Positions 12,534 through 24,516 are shown, numbered from the stretch's first letter. The stretch is DNA of 64,000 nucleotides from Poecilobothrus nobilitatus (GCA_947095535.1 OX352773.1:166792438-166856437); one strand, 5' to 3'. The notes: a model not told the origin generated them from the letters alone. Numbers and translations: made by a program.

Positions 12534-12749
12534 TCAAATATGAATAATAGTAGATGCCTTAGATATGACTGAGTGATGTCCCATACTCTTTCTTATAGAA
12601 GTGGAAACAAAATAACCAAGACAGAATGTAAGCCAACGGTTTTTAAAAGTGCACATTTCGAAAAGATAATACAAACTGTTTAGAATTGTGACATGCATTA
12701 AAATTTGAAAATTTCATATAAGGAAAAATGTATAAATAGGACTTTTTTG

Positions 12750-13290
12750 CAATTTTGAGCTGTAAGTTCGGAACCCTATATAACTAAGAAAAATCGTTAG
12801 CACGCGTAAATATATATTACTGAAGCTTTAATTTTTATGTCTTGCCAAAGAAAAATTTGTACAGGTGGCTTAAGTTACAGGAGTCTAAAAATAACAAGTT
12901 TTCAATTTTTGAACCCTAATTGCTCTTAAACAGGTGGCGGTACAAAAAATTTTCTGAGAAAACTTTTACTCATTCTAGAAGTTCTTTCTTCTCTCAAAAT
13001 TCAAGTTTCTATCTAAACGCGTACCGGAGTTATGAAGGAAGAAAAATCAAGATTGAAAATATGTTAAACAGAATATGAGATATACGCATTTAAAAATAGG
13101 GTTTTTTCAAAGTTTGAGGGGCTGTAGCTCCGTAATGTAGGGGGCTACATGAAAAAGTTTTTCTACAACATTAATTTTTTTATGAGACCTACTCATGGTT
13201 AAAATTTTTTTTCTCTATCTTTAACTATGTAGAAGTTTTGTAAACAGACGGACGGACAGACGAACGGACGGACAGAGTGAAACTAATAGG
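12750..13290 (+). repeat. Dispersed repeat ending in GGACGGAC motif
   Basis: Moderately GC-richer sequence ('AACCCTATATAACTAAG', 'GGGGCTGTAGCTCCGTAATG') ends in 'CAGACGGACGGACAGACGAA' at about 13245. The GGACGGAC signature is shared with repeats at 15360 and 47245. No protein coding is evident. Confidence 0.55.
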
Positions 13291-14790
13291 CACATTTTTT
13301 CAAATTTTTTTTGGGAATGTGTTAAAAATGTACAAATTTTATTTCAGTTTTAAATTTTAAAACAAATATGTGCCTTTGCCATGTGGTATTTTAATACACC
13401 GTTATGTGAAACTCAATTTTTGCACAAATTTGGATCCCTTCTATCTTTCAAACATACTTAAAAGCTTGAAATTTTGAGAGAAGTTGGATCTTTCGAAATA
13501 AGTATTAGTCAATTCAGGACATATTTTTGTGGCCCCCTGTTTAGGAGCTATAAAAGATCAAAACACATGTCAACATTTTTTTGAAGTAATATACAAATAT
13601 TAAAGCTCCAACATTATATTTTTGTTTGTGTTCATAATTATTTTTCTCAATAACATAGGGTTACCTTATAATTGACAAATGTGTGATTTGATGTTTCTCA
13701 AAAGTTTTTTTATTATTTTCTCAATTTTTTCTTACCAAAAAAAAATCAAAGAAATTTATTTTTTAATATATGTATGTGTATCTACTCTTTACTATAAGCT
13801 TATTATGGAATATGTTTGGAAATGTGCTTTTTTGAAAACCCTTGGTTTTTTCCCTTGGTTATCATAATATTATACTTTACGATTTTTGAAATAATTCAAT
13901 ATCAACTTGCTCGCTACTCCAAATAAAATTTTATTAAAACCGTCCCTCGATCTCCCTTATCTAAGGAATTATGTCAGGTTTATTCAGAAACATCCTGTAT
14001 ATTATAAATTTAAACGATATTGAGTTGGTGTTTAGTGTTTTAAAATTCCGCACGTTAATAGAGAAATCGTTGTTTTATTACTACTCCTTAAAGTCTTTCG
14101 ATGATTTCCACCTACAAAAAAAAAATAATAATGACTCTGATATCGTAGTAATAATAAATTTCCCACAATAATATTCAATAAAACTCATTAGTTTAGAACA
14201 GATCCCGTATAGCAAAATTTAACGTTACTATTAATTCACCCCAATAAAATTAGTTATAAAATGTTAAATTATGTAGGTTGGAAAATAAGATCGCTCACTT
14301 AAAGTAAACAAAGTAGAACATAATAAATCCGTACTTAGAGTGCAATAATTTTCAAAAAACAAAAAAAAAACTATTCTATTTCAAAATAAAAATATGTAAA
14401 GAACATATTGTGACTAATTATTTTATAAAATCTGTGCAATCAACTGAATGTGGTATTTTCCACTACTTAAAAATAAAAAAAAATTTTAAGGAAAAAGTAT
14501 AAAACTTCCCCTTGATAAAAGTGAACAAATAATCACATATGCATGTAGATATATAGATATGTATGTATGTATATTTGTGAAATAACTATTATGACTCAAA
14601 GATTTTCATTTGAATTTACAATAAAACAATAACAACGATTAAAAAATGGTAAAAATAACATAATTTATTCTAATTCAAGCTAATTGCAATTTAAAATAAA
14701 ATAAAAATTTCATCAGATATGATAAGACCCAAAAAAATTGTAAAAAGAATTCAGGTAAGTATGAAGATTGTTATAGTTTCGAAGATTGTT
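13291..14790. other. Intergenic DNA, no gene seen
   Basis: Mixed low-complexity DNA and old repeat debris. Short frames (13679-13867 and 13971-14171) show no conserved motif and no splice context, so none was annotated. Confidence 0.4.
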
Positions 14791-14839
14791 ATAGTCCTTG
14801 GGAGGTGTGTGTCAGGTACACGAGTTGCCACTCCAATTC

Positions 14840-15515
14840 ATCTAAAGTACTAAATTTAAAGGTTCTGCTTTTGTTGGTTTTGGAGATATGCTCGTTTGCT
14901 CTTGTGCTCGTCTGGAAGTTTCCAAAATACGAACACATGGTTCAAATTCTTTCAAATGTCAGTTCCCAATTTTACAGAAAAAGAAACATAACAGAACACC
15001 CTTGTACTAAAAATAAAGGTTCTATCTGCCAAACTTAAAGGTTATATCTTTGTTGGTTCTGGAGATATACTCGTTTGTTCTGGGGCTCGTTCGAAAGCTT
15101 CCAAGATCCAAACTCATGAATCAAATCCTCCCAAATTTCAGAAACATAAATAAAACGGGAGGGAACATCATTGTAAAAAATTTAAAGGTTCTATCTTTGT
15201 TGGTTTTGGAGATAATCTCGTTTGCTCCGGAATCATTCGGTAGCTTTCAGAATCCGAACCCATGGACCGATTTTGTCCAGATTCGAACTTAGCCTCATAA
15301 TTAGTAACCTACTATATAAATTTCATCAAGATAGCTTATTACTAGTTTTTGAGTTATCGTGCGAACGGACGGACGGACGGACATCGTCAAATCGCCTCAG
15401 GAGGTGATCCTGATTCACAATATATTTACATGTCCATATCTAACTCGCTTCCTTTTAGTGGTTACAAACACTACACCAAAGTTAATATACCCTATACTTT
15501 AGGTGTAGGGTATAA
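14840..15515 (+). repeat. Full composite repeat: three tandem units plus GGACGGAC end
   Basis: Three units starting at about 14863, 15040 and 15187 share 'TTGTTGGTTTTGGAGATA', a 'CTCGTTTG' box and 'GAACCCATGG'-type text. They are followed by 'GTTTTTGAGTTATCGTGCGA', 'ACGGACGGACGGACATCG', 'AGGAGGTGATCCTGA' and finally 'TTTAGGTGTAGGGTATAA'. The terminal ~220 bases recur at 47155-47390 and the internal units at 1385-1725 inverted. The structure, a variable internal array with a constant end, suggests a non-autonomous element of unknown class. Confidence 0.7.
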
Positions 15516-15538
15516 ACACCAAGAATAAAATAGATAAC

Positions 15539-15619
15539 AAAATTTTAGGAGTGTTTCGCCCTACAACATTGGTTTCGTCTTACAGTAATATTGTAGGACA
15601 AAACACTCCTAAAATTTCG
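15539..15619. repeat. Inverted repeat with ~28-bp arms
   Basis: AATTTTAGGAGTGTTTCGCC (from 15541) is repeated inverted near 15592-15617, with two or three mismatches and a short loop. A second inverted pair follows, GTAGTATATTTAACAG (about 15639) and CTGTTAAATATACTAC (about 15747). These are probably remnants of small hairpin-type transposons. Confidence 0.65.
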
Positions 15620-15899
15620 ATAAAATTGCTTACCACTCGTAGTATATTTAACAGCCTTTTTATTTATATTTTTATAAGTTTTTAAAATAAATTTAAGTAT
15701 GGATAATTTTTTTTAATTTTGATAAGGCTATTTGAACTACAAAAACTGTTAAATATACTACAATTTTTGGCCTACCCCTAGGTTAACGGCTTTTTCAATT
15801 ACAATTCAAGCACATGTTTAAAAGCAACCATTATTCGTTATTAATTCAGTTAATAATAAAGGTTTAATTACAAGATACTATTTTCTTGCAAAAAAAAAA

Positions 15900-16440
15900 A
15901 AGAGTCCCCGGTGGAGGGGCAGTAACTATTGGTTTAAGAATATACCTCCTCAACTATCTTAGGGAGGTGAAGGGTGAAAACTAGTCCCGTGTTTGAAAGA
16001 TTCTAGCATACTCTACCTAATTTTCAAGTTTAAAGAGTGTGTCTTAAAACCTTTTGATTGTATATCAGAATTTTAATTGAGAGCCCCAATAGTAGGGCTA
16101 GAACTTACTGAAATTTAATGTTTTAAATTATTTTAGCATCAACTATATCATAACATTTTTACATCAGCGTAAGACCAACCCGTATACCAAATTTCATTGA
16201 AATCCGAGACTTCTTTTTTTTGTCTGACAACATGGTTTTTTAGAACCAATCATATTTTATTCAAACATTATGAGAGGGTTCCACTACACTTTCAGACGTC
16301 AACGTATTTTGCAAAGATCCCAACCACAACACTAATCTGTATAACAAATTTCATTCTAATCGGATAAGAATTACATGAGTTATTCTGATAACAAGTTTTT
16401 GCGGACGCGGACATGGACGCAGGATTTTCAAAAAATATTT
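15900..16440 (+). repeat. Old dispersed repeat with GCGGACGCGGACATGG tail
   Basis: Two sections open with similar text ('AGAGTCCCCGGTGGAGGGGC' at 15901 and 'AGAGCCCCAATAGTAGGGCT' at 16080), and the region ends in 'GCGGACGCGGACATGGACG' near 16402. It is non-coding and resembles the other GGAC-ended dispersed repeats in the window. Confidence 0.45.
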
Positions 16441-17744
16441 TCTATTTTGTTTTTTTTTCAGATTCTACAACCTTAAAAACCTTCAGAAATAAGTGAAAGC
16501 GTTTCAGCGTATTCTAATTTTTTTTTTCGAAAACCCATCACAATACTATAGTATTTATACATACTACGAGTAAAAAATATCCTTAATCAGGAGGTTCAGG
16601 TATAGTTTTTATTTAAACGAAAAATTTTTTGAAAAAAAAAAAATTCATTTTTATTTTCAAAAAAAAAATAAAATACCCTGAATACATACAAAAAAACAAC
16701 CGTATCGACTGTGGTGTCCTTTTTACTATATATATACATACATACATATATATAACATAGATAATAAATGCTCTAAAATTCAACAATTAATATTCTTAGT
16801 AATACATATTATTTATTTTGATTATATGATAAATGCCCCAACTAAATTTTACACTAATATTTAAAATATTTTCTTTGAATAACCAAGCACAAAAATACAC
16901 TTTCACTTCGTACAACGAACTAACCCAGATAACACTAAAGAATAAATTTAATGAAAATTGATAATATGAAAGACGATTTATGAAAGACTACACTGACATT
17001 TTCGAAACAAAACTTTTCGACACAGAATATAAAAAGAAAAGAAAAACCCTCTTAACACTTATCTTTTATAAAATATGTTCTGTACAGTTCAATATATTAT
17101 TAAAAATATTAATCAATCAATTTAAAGGTTCGACCTTCAGATTCTTAGTTATCATAATAATAAATTCTTTGTTTAAATTTAATTCTCAGAATTGAATTTT
17201 CTAAAATAAAATAATCCAAGAATTATAAAAAGAAAAAGGTTTTAAAAAGACAAAAAATAAAATGTAATTTTCATTTGGAAAATATAATATTAATGTGTTC
17301 GCTTTTTTTTATCGTCGACCGAATTGAGGTGACTGCTCTAATTAGTTTAAAACTATCACAAAGTGATTCAAAAAAACCTTCAAATTAAAAACTTTTATAT
17401 TAATGAATTTTTAAATGTCAAAAGAATTTTTTCTTATTATGCAGCTGTTTAATTTTGTCAAAAACATCAAAATTAAGAAGTTTCGCTTTTAAATGAGTCA
17501 ATATTGTTGTGTTGGATTGGACCCCAGTTGGATTAAACTTGTAATATAAAAATAAATTTCAAACAGGTGACCAGAAAAAGTGACATCAAAAAGCGAGTCG
17601 AGTGACTCTCGTAATAAGCATAATATAAGAAATTTACTCTAACATAAAGTAAAAAGTTCCATTTTTTTTTTAAATAATTTTTACAAAATCAAGAAAGTCG
17701 TTCCTCAATTTAAACAAAATCAATAGGTATTATATACTATACCC
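16441..17744. other. Intergenic AT-rich DNA
   Basis: No gene or clear repeat family recognised. A 71-codon frame at 16980-17195 has only A/T-driven composition. Confidence 0.4.
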
Positions 17745-18037
17745 CTTTTTTTAACTGTTGATGGCTATAGACACTGTTAGCAAAATAGTAATAATAATAA
17801 GCGGACTCATTATTCACTTACAGTCCCATTCCCAATTAAATGTTTCCGCTTCCTTACGATATCCTTTCCTATCCCTACTGCCTAGCCAATATACTGCGTT
17901 AGCAGATAGGGGTTTCATCCCATTATATTGATTAAAGAGTGAGGTGAGTTTAGTCAGTAAGAATCTTCACTACCAAGGGGAAATTCGGAAATTCTTGGTG
18001 TCTTTGGAAGATTCTCAGCTTCCTTAGTAAAAAAAAA
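17745..18037 (+). mobile_element. LINE-like 3' end, copy 1
   Basis: It shares 'CACTGTTAGCAAAATAGTAA', 'CAGTCCCATTCCCAATT'-type text and 'TTGGTGTCTTTGGAAGATT' with 30480-30737, and both copies end in an A-run. This is typical of 5'-truncated non-LTR retrotransposon insertions. No reverse transcriptase coding is retained. Confidence 0.55.
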
Positions 18038-18524
18038 TGTATTTAGAAGAGCGTTTTATATATTTAATAAAATAAACAATTTTAATTTCACGTCTCATCT
18101 AAAAAAAAAAACAAATTGCGAAATCGAAAACAAATTGCGTAATCGATCATTTCAATTTTATATCCACATCTCCTCATATGATCTCATCTAAAAAGAAAAA
18201 CAAATCGTAAAAAGCTTAGAAATTTTAAATTAATATTTAGAATCTATCATTCACTACAAGAAAAATTTTAAAATATAATTAATTTTTTCCAAAGATATTT
18301 TACAAATTTTCTAGCTTAAAACCGAAAATTGTGCCAAACTTTGTAACGGTAAATTTCGAAGTAAAATTAACAGGTAACTGTAGTCTGCTAAAGAATGGGA
18401 CTTGACAAAAAAATTATTCCAAAAAATTTTTAATATACATACATCTACATATGTATGTATATAAGCAGTTAAAAAATGTATTGCTTTAATGTTTTATTAA
18501 AATTAAAAAAAAAAGTTTTCCAAA

Positions 18525-18735
18525 CAATTTCCTTTATTCCTATTCCTTTAATCTTATTTTCTCCAATCCCCAAACCAAACAGTACATTGTACTATTTGAT
18601 TCTAACCTAATGTTTGGTTTAAAAGAGAGGTGGCATTTGATTTGTTCAAGTGAAACACTACCAAAGAGAACTCATTTATTAATCTCATTGGTGTCTTTCG
18701 AGATTCCTACATATGTAGGTATGCTCGCATAAAAA
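18525..18735 (+). mobile_element. LINE-like 3' end, copy of the 48.9-kb family
   Basis: 'CCCCAAACCAAACAGTACAT', 'TTTGGTTTAAAAGAGAGGTGG' and 'AACACTACC' match, in the same order, the 3' untranslated part of the non-LTR fragment at about 49180-49335. It ends in an A-rich tail. Confidence 0.6.
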
Positions 18736-19212
18736 AAAATAAAAACATACGTAAGGACTGTATAAAACTACAAAAACATTTTTTTTTTCAAAGTTCATTT
18801 TTTTGGGAATTAGCTAAAAAAAAAAGTGGTTATAACTGCGTTAATTTTTGCCAAAAAATTTCAAAATTTCTTTTATCAATTAATTTTTTATAGTACCTAC
18901 ATATTTATAATTAATTTATTAATTTTATCTAGTAGATTAAAACAATCAATATATAATATAAAAGAAAAATTACTTAGTAAATACATTTTTTACTGTTTTA
19001 AATTTTTTCATAATTACATACATATGTACATATGTATGTATGTATGTACTTCAAATTTACGTTCCTTTCCTATATGAAATTTAGTTAAATTTTAATCAGT
19101 ATTCAGTAAACAAGAAATTTTGAATTTTTTAATTTTTAAATTATTTTATATTTATTTTATAATTAATTATTGCTTGTATTAAAAAAAAAAATTAGGAAGA
19201 ACAAAAAAAAAA
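18736..19212. other. Intergenic DNA upstream of the second PY-motif gene
   Basis: A/T-rich with a TATGTACATATGTATG microsatellite near 19015-19045. The promoter of the gene starting at 19213 must lie here but is not recognisable. Confidence 0.35.
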
Positions 19213-20141
19213 ATGTTTACAATTTATATTTTAATTGTAATATCAATTTTGATGCTTGTATTGATTGCAAGGGTATATAATATCTAAAAAATTCCTAAAT
19301 ATGTACATAAATTAATTTCAAAATAAATACATAATATTTCCTTTTTAATTTTTTTTTTTTTTTTATAAAAAATACATATGTAATCTTTAGAATGCTGCTA
19401 ATAAATGGTATGAAAACAATCAAACTTCTACTTGTACTCAATCCGATACTCGTACTCAACAATCAGGTGAATACACAAAACAAATTTGATCCATATATTT
19501 CAGAGACACAATATCCTTTTTAAATCCTTCCTTTTAATTTATGTATTTGATTACCGAGTATTTTCAGTGATCCAATCTGAAATGAGTCGAAAAAAATGCA
19601 AATTTATTCGAATTTCACTAATATCAATTTTATACAGACTGCATCGATCAATACAATATAGTCATAATAAATGTATAGAAATCATATTCAAACTAAAATG
19701 GAAAACGGGTCGCTTACGGTGTTCGATTTTATAATTTTACTTAAATATCTAAAAAAAAAAAAAAATTGATATTCGTTAATCATAAAAATAAATTTAAATA
19801 AACTTTTTTTTAAAAGAATTAGAATATTAAATTTTAAAATTTTATTAAACAAAATTTTAGATGCAACACAAATTTATGCAATTGAAACAACAACACAATC
19901 TGTAATTTATGATAGAGAATTAACGGCACGACAAGCTCCACCACCAAATTATAATCAAGCAATAACTAAAAATGAAATACAATATCAAGTGCCACCAATT
20001 TTAACAAAACAAATCCGAGTAGTTTATGATAATGATGGTTTACCAAGTTATGAACAAGTGATCATAGAAAAAACTTCAGAAATTAATGGAACAAATCATC
20101 AGTATTTAAATACAATTAATATAACAGAAACACGAACTTAA
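19213..20141 (+). CDS. Small single-pass membrane protein with PPxY and LPSY motifs (PY gene B)
   Basis: Exons at 19213-19272, 19391-19466 and 19861-20141 give about 138 residues. Exon 1 has the same 20-codon length and phase-0 end as PY gene A, starts MFT and ends in Ala-Arg after a hydrophobic stretch. Exon 2 (NAANKWYENNQ...) ends in phase 1, as in gene A. Exon 3 carries APPPNYNQAI (PPNY at 73-76) and GLPSYEQVI (LPSY at 106-109), aligned with TPPPQYNQSI and DLPSYEDVI of gene A. The inferred role is the same: a membrane-anchored WW-domain/Nedd4 adaptor. After the stop at 20139, another frame stays open to 20236 and encodes an Asn/Thr-rich tail like that of gene A, so the C-terminus may have been lost by a frameshift. 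AATAAA lies at 20263. Gene A and gene B are tandem paralogues about 9 kb apart on the same strand. Confidence 0.8.
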
Positions 20142-20236
20142 CAAAGGGAAATTGTAATAATAATGATCAAATTTCAATTCCAAAAACTGGAAATGAAACA
20201 AATAATATAAGAACTACACCTATAGTAAATAATTAA
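20138..20236 (+). pseudogene. Frameshifted C-terminal tail of PY gene B
   Basis: Thirty-two codons open in a shifted frame read through NCNNNDQISIPKTGNE and then NNIRTTPIVNN before TAA. This resembles the Asn-rich end of PY gene A, which contains GIRINNTTIVTITP. The change falls after both PY motifs, so core function could survive. A sequencing error is also possible. Confidence 0.55.
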
Positions 20237-22028
20237 CTTTCTGTGACAACTTAATGTTAATTAATAAAAATCAATTTAATTAAAAAAAAAAAAAAAATTT
20301 ATTTATGTTAAGAAATTTTTCAATGTATTGCTAGAGTATTTCATTATTACTCTTCTCTTAATGGCTCTTCTATAATTAAATATATATAAAAATTATCCAA
20401 GTTTTTACCTCCTAATTTTTAATTTTTTTTCAGTTAAATTTATTTCAACTCACAAATGTCTATTATTCAATATTTGTTATCAATATTTCATTCTTCTAGA
20501 AACTTAAAACAAGCCAATTTAAAAGATTGTCTATTTGTTTTAAATAAATATGTATGTACACTATATGTGATTTTTTAGATTTTGATATTCATTTCAAGAT
20601 ACATTTATTGTTTAATTCATTTGTTTTTTAACTAATTAATCTTGTTGTAAGTCATTAAAAATAAATATTGAATTTATGAAAATAAAAAATTAACTTTTAA
20701 TTAAAATAAGGCTACGTGAAAAAGGCCTGCAATATCTCATCCCCAAAAAAACAAATTATACAACACACCAACTTTAAAAATCTTATTATTTTTTATTAAT
20801 TACAATCATAAAGAAACTATAGTGAAGTTTATACTATAGTTTTTTTTATAGTGAAGTTTATATTATAATTTTTCTTTATAGTTAAAGAAATTATAGTTGA
20901 AATTTGAAGGTAAAGTATAGTTTCTTTGTTACAATTTAAATTATAATCAACAATTATGATAAGCACTAGCTGAGCAGATCGGCTTGAACTTTAAAATAAA
21001 ATATTTCGTTAGTGTATGAAAATAACTTACGAAAATGAGGTAAGAACCCTAAAAATCGCTTCTAACTTTAAATTGTACAAAATTTGAAAATATTATAAAC
21101 ACTTTTTCTACCGAAATTTTGAATGGTTTGAGTTTCTGCAATTCTAGAAGTATACATTTTAGAAACTAGAATTTTTTTAACAAAGGAAAATTTATAAAAG
21201 GTCTGCAACAAAAGTAAAATCTTAGAATTTAAATTTCAAAATTAAAATTTTAAATTGTAAACTCTTGAAATCCAAATACATTAAAATATAAACTTTGAAA
21301 ATCTAAAAAATTTTAATAGGTAATTGCATTATGTATGTAATAAAAAATAAATTGTTTTATACGGGTAACAATGAATTAAAAATGGAAGGCTATAAAATCT
21401 TGCATATAAATAAAAAATGGTATAGCTCTGATTTTGTACCCAACTATAAAATCCATATCAATTAATTTTTTACATACATATTACTACAACAGAGTAGTTT
21501 ATAAATTTTTTGGAAATAGAAAGTGAAAGAAAACAACGAACTAATGATATAATCCTCAAATTTCTTCAGATTATTTTATTGTGCCTCGTTTATATATGAT
21601 ATCCGGAAATTATTTCCCCAAATAAATTTTGTGAATGTTATTTTTCCTTTGAGATTTATTTGGGTGGTTAATTTCTTGCGAACTTATTTCCTAACACATT
21701 AAAATTATAAAACAAAATTTTAAATTCTTAAGTTATATTTATATATATGGTATTAAGTGATTTCATATCAAATATACATATATATTTAGGTACAAAAAAA
21801 TTAATATTAAATCAAAATTTACAAAAAATTTTAAAATTTTGTGATTTAAATTCAAATTAATATTAATTATAAAAACCAAAAATATTTCAATCTTTTAAAA
21901 ATTAATAATTTAATTTAAATGAATATCACATTATTTTAATTTATTTTATTTTTTTTTTTTTATAATTTAATTATTATATTATTAAATAATAAAATAAATT
22001 TTTAAATAAATTATTTAGTTATTTATAT
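20237..22028. other. Intergenic DNA between convergent genes
   Basis: It contains the 3' flank of PY gene B, a cluster of 'AAGAAACTATAGTGAAGTTT'-type repeats with an inverted end (20812-20925), and one copy of the 'GATTTTGTACCCAACTATAAAATCC'-like dispersed core at about 21430. No gene is seen. Confidence 0.4.
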
Positions 22029-24424
22029 TTATTGGTGCTTTGCTGCATTTTGTTTTTCTACAGTCTGTTTTTCAGCATTCTGTTGTTCAACATTTCTATT
22101 TAATATAAAATCTAATGCTGGTCCCCTTTTTCCATATGGATCTTTAGCAACAATAAATAAATCATTACACCATGTATATGTAATAACACGATTTTCAATT
22201 AATTTTTTAAATCCAGGATTTTCATTAATTAAATCCCTATAATTATCATTTGATACTATAGCTGCGTCAAATTCTAATGCCAGTTGTAAAACAAATCTAT
22301 AATTAAATATTTTATTAATAGTAACTATAACCTACACAAGAAAAAATAAATAAATATTTTACCTATCATCATAGCTGGAAGTTCTTAAATCAGGTAAATT
22401 TTTACCAGGTGTAAAAACAATTTTACCAGAACGATATAATTCTTTTAATTTTTCACCATCTGATGATCTATTATAATTTACACGAAATTGTGGTACAACA
22501 GCTTTAACTTCATGTCCTTTATTTACAAAAAAATTTATAGCGATTTCAAGTCCTTTACTTGAAAAATAATTAGAATTTCCATGACTATAAGAATATAAAA
22601 TAAAAAAAAAATAAAAATTTTTGTTACATAAAAAAAAAAAAAAACTAAAATTTACCCAAAAGCAATATTACTTCCATCAAGTATAATCATTCGTTTTTCA
22701 CAATTTATTATATTTTCATCTTTATTTGGATTATAAGTATTTGAATTATATTTTTCATTTTTTTTCTTTTCCGAATGTGTAAATTCTATTTCACCGGTTG
22801 GTTTTTTATTTTTAGGTGTACTCATTTTATTTGTTTGTTTATTTTCCAAATCAATTTTAAATCTTTTAAAAGGATTTAAAAGTAATTGTGGTGAATTCTA
22901 CAATATTAATTAACTAAATTATCTAAATCGCAAACAAAAAAAAAAACTAATATTCAAAATAAATATTTAAAAAAATACCTTTACTGATTTTTTTCTTTTT
23001 TTCTTAGGTGTTCCATTATTATTATTATCAGATGACAGTGGAATAAAATCTAAAGCTTTTGAAGATGATGCTACTTCACTAACAAATACAACTGATTCAT
23101 CATTTTCGGTACTTAAATCATCATCACTATCAATATCAATTTGTATTATACTATTATCAATATTTTTTGAAGTTTTTGTAACTGAATTGCCCTTTTGAAT
23201 ATCCCAATTACTTTTAGCTGTTACAGGAATAGGCATAGGTACACTTGGTTTAGTTCTATTAATATTTATCGAATTGGTTAAATTCTTGGGTTGATTACTT
23301 TGATGAGTTTTATAATCATTTTTTTTTAATAAATCAGATAATATTTGAGATTTATCAGAAGGTATAGATTTTTCTTTTAATGTTCCATTATTGATTTCTT
23401 CCGTTATAACTACTTCAATATTATTCAAATTTTCATTGTATACATTTATTACATCATTGAAACTATTGAAATTATCAGAACCTAAAACATTTACATTTGA
23501 CTTTGAAATTTCATATAGCGGCGGTTTAATATAATTATTATCTCCAAAACCAAATCCAGAATTAGTTGAAACATTTTCTGAATTCGTCGAAATTTCAATT
23601 ACCGAATCCGAAATATTACTATCAGTGTCTAAATTATTGTTATTATTTATTTTTAATAAATTATTATTTTCAATTTCGTTAAATTTTGGAGGAATTCTAG
23701 CTGATATATTTGTATGTAAGATTGTTTCACTTAAAGTTTTCATATTTGAATCATTTATATTTTTTATATTTGAATCATTTAAACTTTTTAAATCTGAGTC
23801 ATTTAAAGTTTCTAAATTTGGATTAATACTAGTATTAGCAGTACAATCAATAGTAATAAAATTAGATAATAACATTGTATTAACATTTTTGGTGGTATTG
23901 TTATTAGTATTTGTATCACAATTATCAATTAAATTTTGATTTTTACAAACTTTTATTGGAATTTTCTCATCTTCCGTACCTGTCATGGGATCATCTAAGG
24001 GATAATTTTTTGCATTATCACGTGATGTTTCTATATCATCATCAATTACAATAACTTCACGCGGTATTTCAATTAATATACAATCATCAGATATTGATGT
24101 ACTTTTATTATCAATTGTTCTTCTTTTAAAACTATTTGATGCCGCAAGTCTTAATTGTTGTTTTAACTTACGAGTACTAAGTTTTTTTAAATTGATATTT
24201 TTAGATAATAATAAAGATTTTTTCTACAAAAAATAAAAACCGTATATATATTATAATCAGTTGTATTCCAAAAATTTATTTTTTAATAATTGTTAATATT
24301 TATAATATCATACCTTTTTTCTCCTTCGTGCAATTGATAAATTTAACGATTTAGAAATATTATTAGATTCTTCTGAAGTTGTTGATGTATTTTCTACTTC
24401 ATTTTTTGTCAAATTATTAAACAT
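22029..24424 (-). CDS. NYN-domain ribonuclease, Regnase (Zc3h12a)/N4BP1-like
   Basis: Five exons on the minus strand: 24314-24424, 22979-24223, 22656-22897, 22363-22584 and 22029-22296, about 695 residues. The start is the ATG immediately after a good acceptor (TTTATAATAG), so a non-coding leader exon is expected upstream. Residues 1-~500 are disordered, Asn/Ser-rich and with basic patches (IARRRKK, PKKKRKKS) that could be nuclear signals. The C-terminal ~200 residues form a PIN-like NYN domain: MIILDGSNIAFG, SKGLEIAINFF, GKIVFTP, SYDDRFVLQLA, VSNDNYRDL and YTWCNDLFI. The four acidic residues of the Regnase active site (Asp of LDG, both Asp of YDDRF, Asp of SNDNY) are all present, so an active Mg-dependent endoribonuclease acting on RNA is expected. 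No CCCH zinc finger follows; the protein ends in a Gln/Lys/Ala repeat, so it is closer to N4BP1/KHNYN in layout. AATAAA overlaps the stop. Confidence 0.9.
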
Positions 24425-24516
24425 CTATTATAAAGGAATAAAAATATGTAAAAAAAAAAATAATTCAAAAACCGATGTATTGTTTGAATCTCAATAAACA
24501 TCTTTTAAAAAATTTT

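Noticed and set aside
14805..15407. Three overlapping plus-strand frames with similar peptides
   Set aside because: They are tandem units of a non-coding dispersed repeat read through. The same phrases occur inverted at 1385-1725.
19486..19734. 82-codon frame between exons 2 and 3 of the second PY gene
   Set aside because: It lies inside the intron, lacks motifs and would conflict with the well-supported splice model.
23625..23939. Plus-strand frame of 104 codons
   Set aside because: It is antisense to the low-complexity coding exon 2 of the NYN ribonuclease gene; the hydrophobic reading is the complement of Asn/Asp-rich codons.
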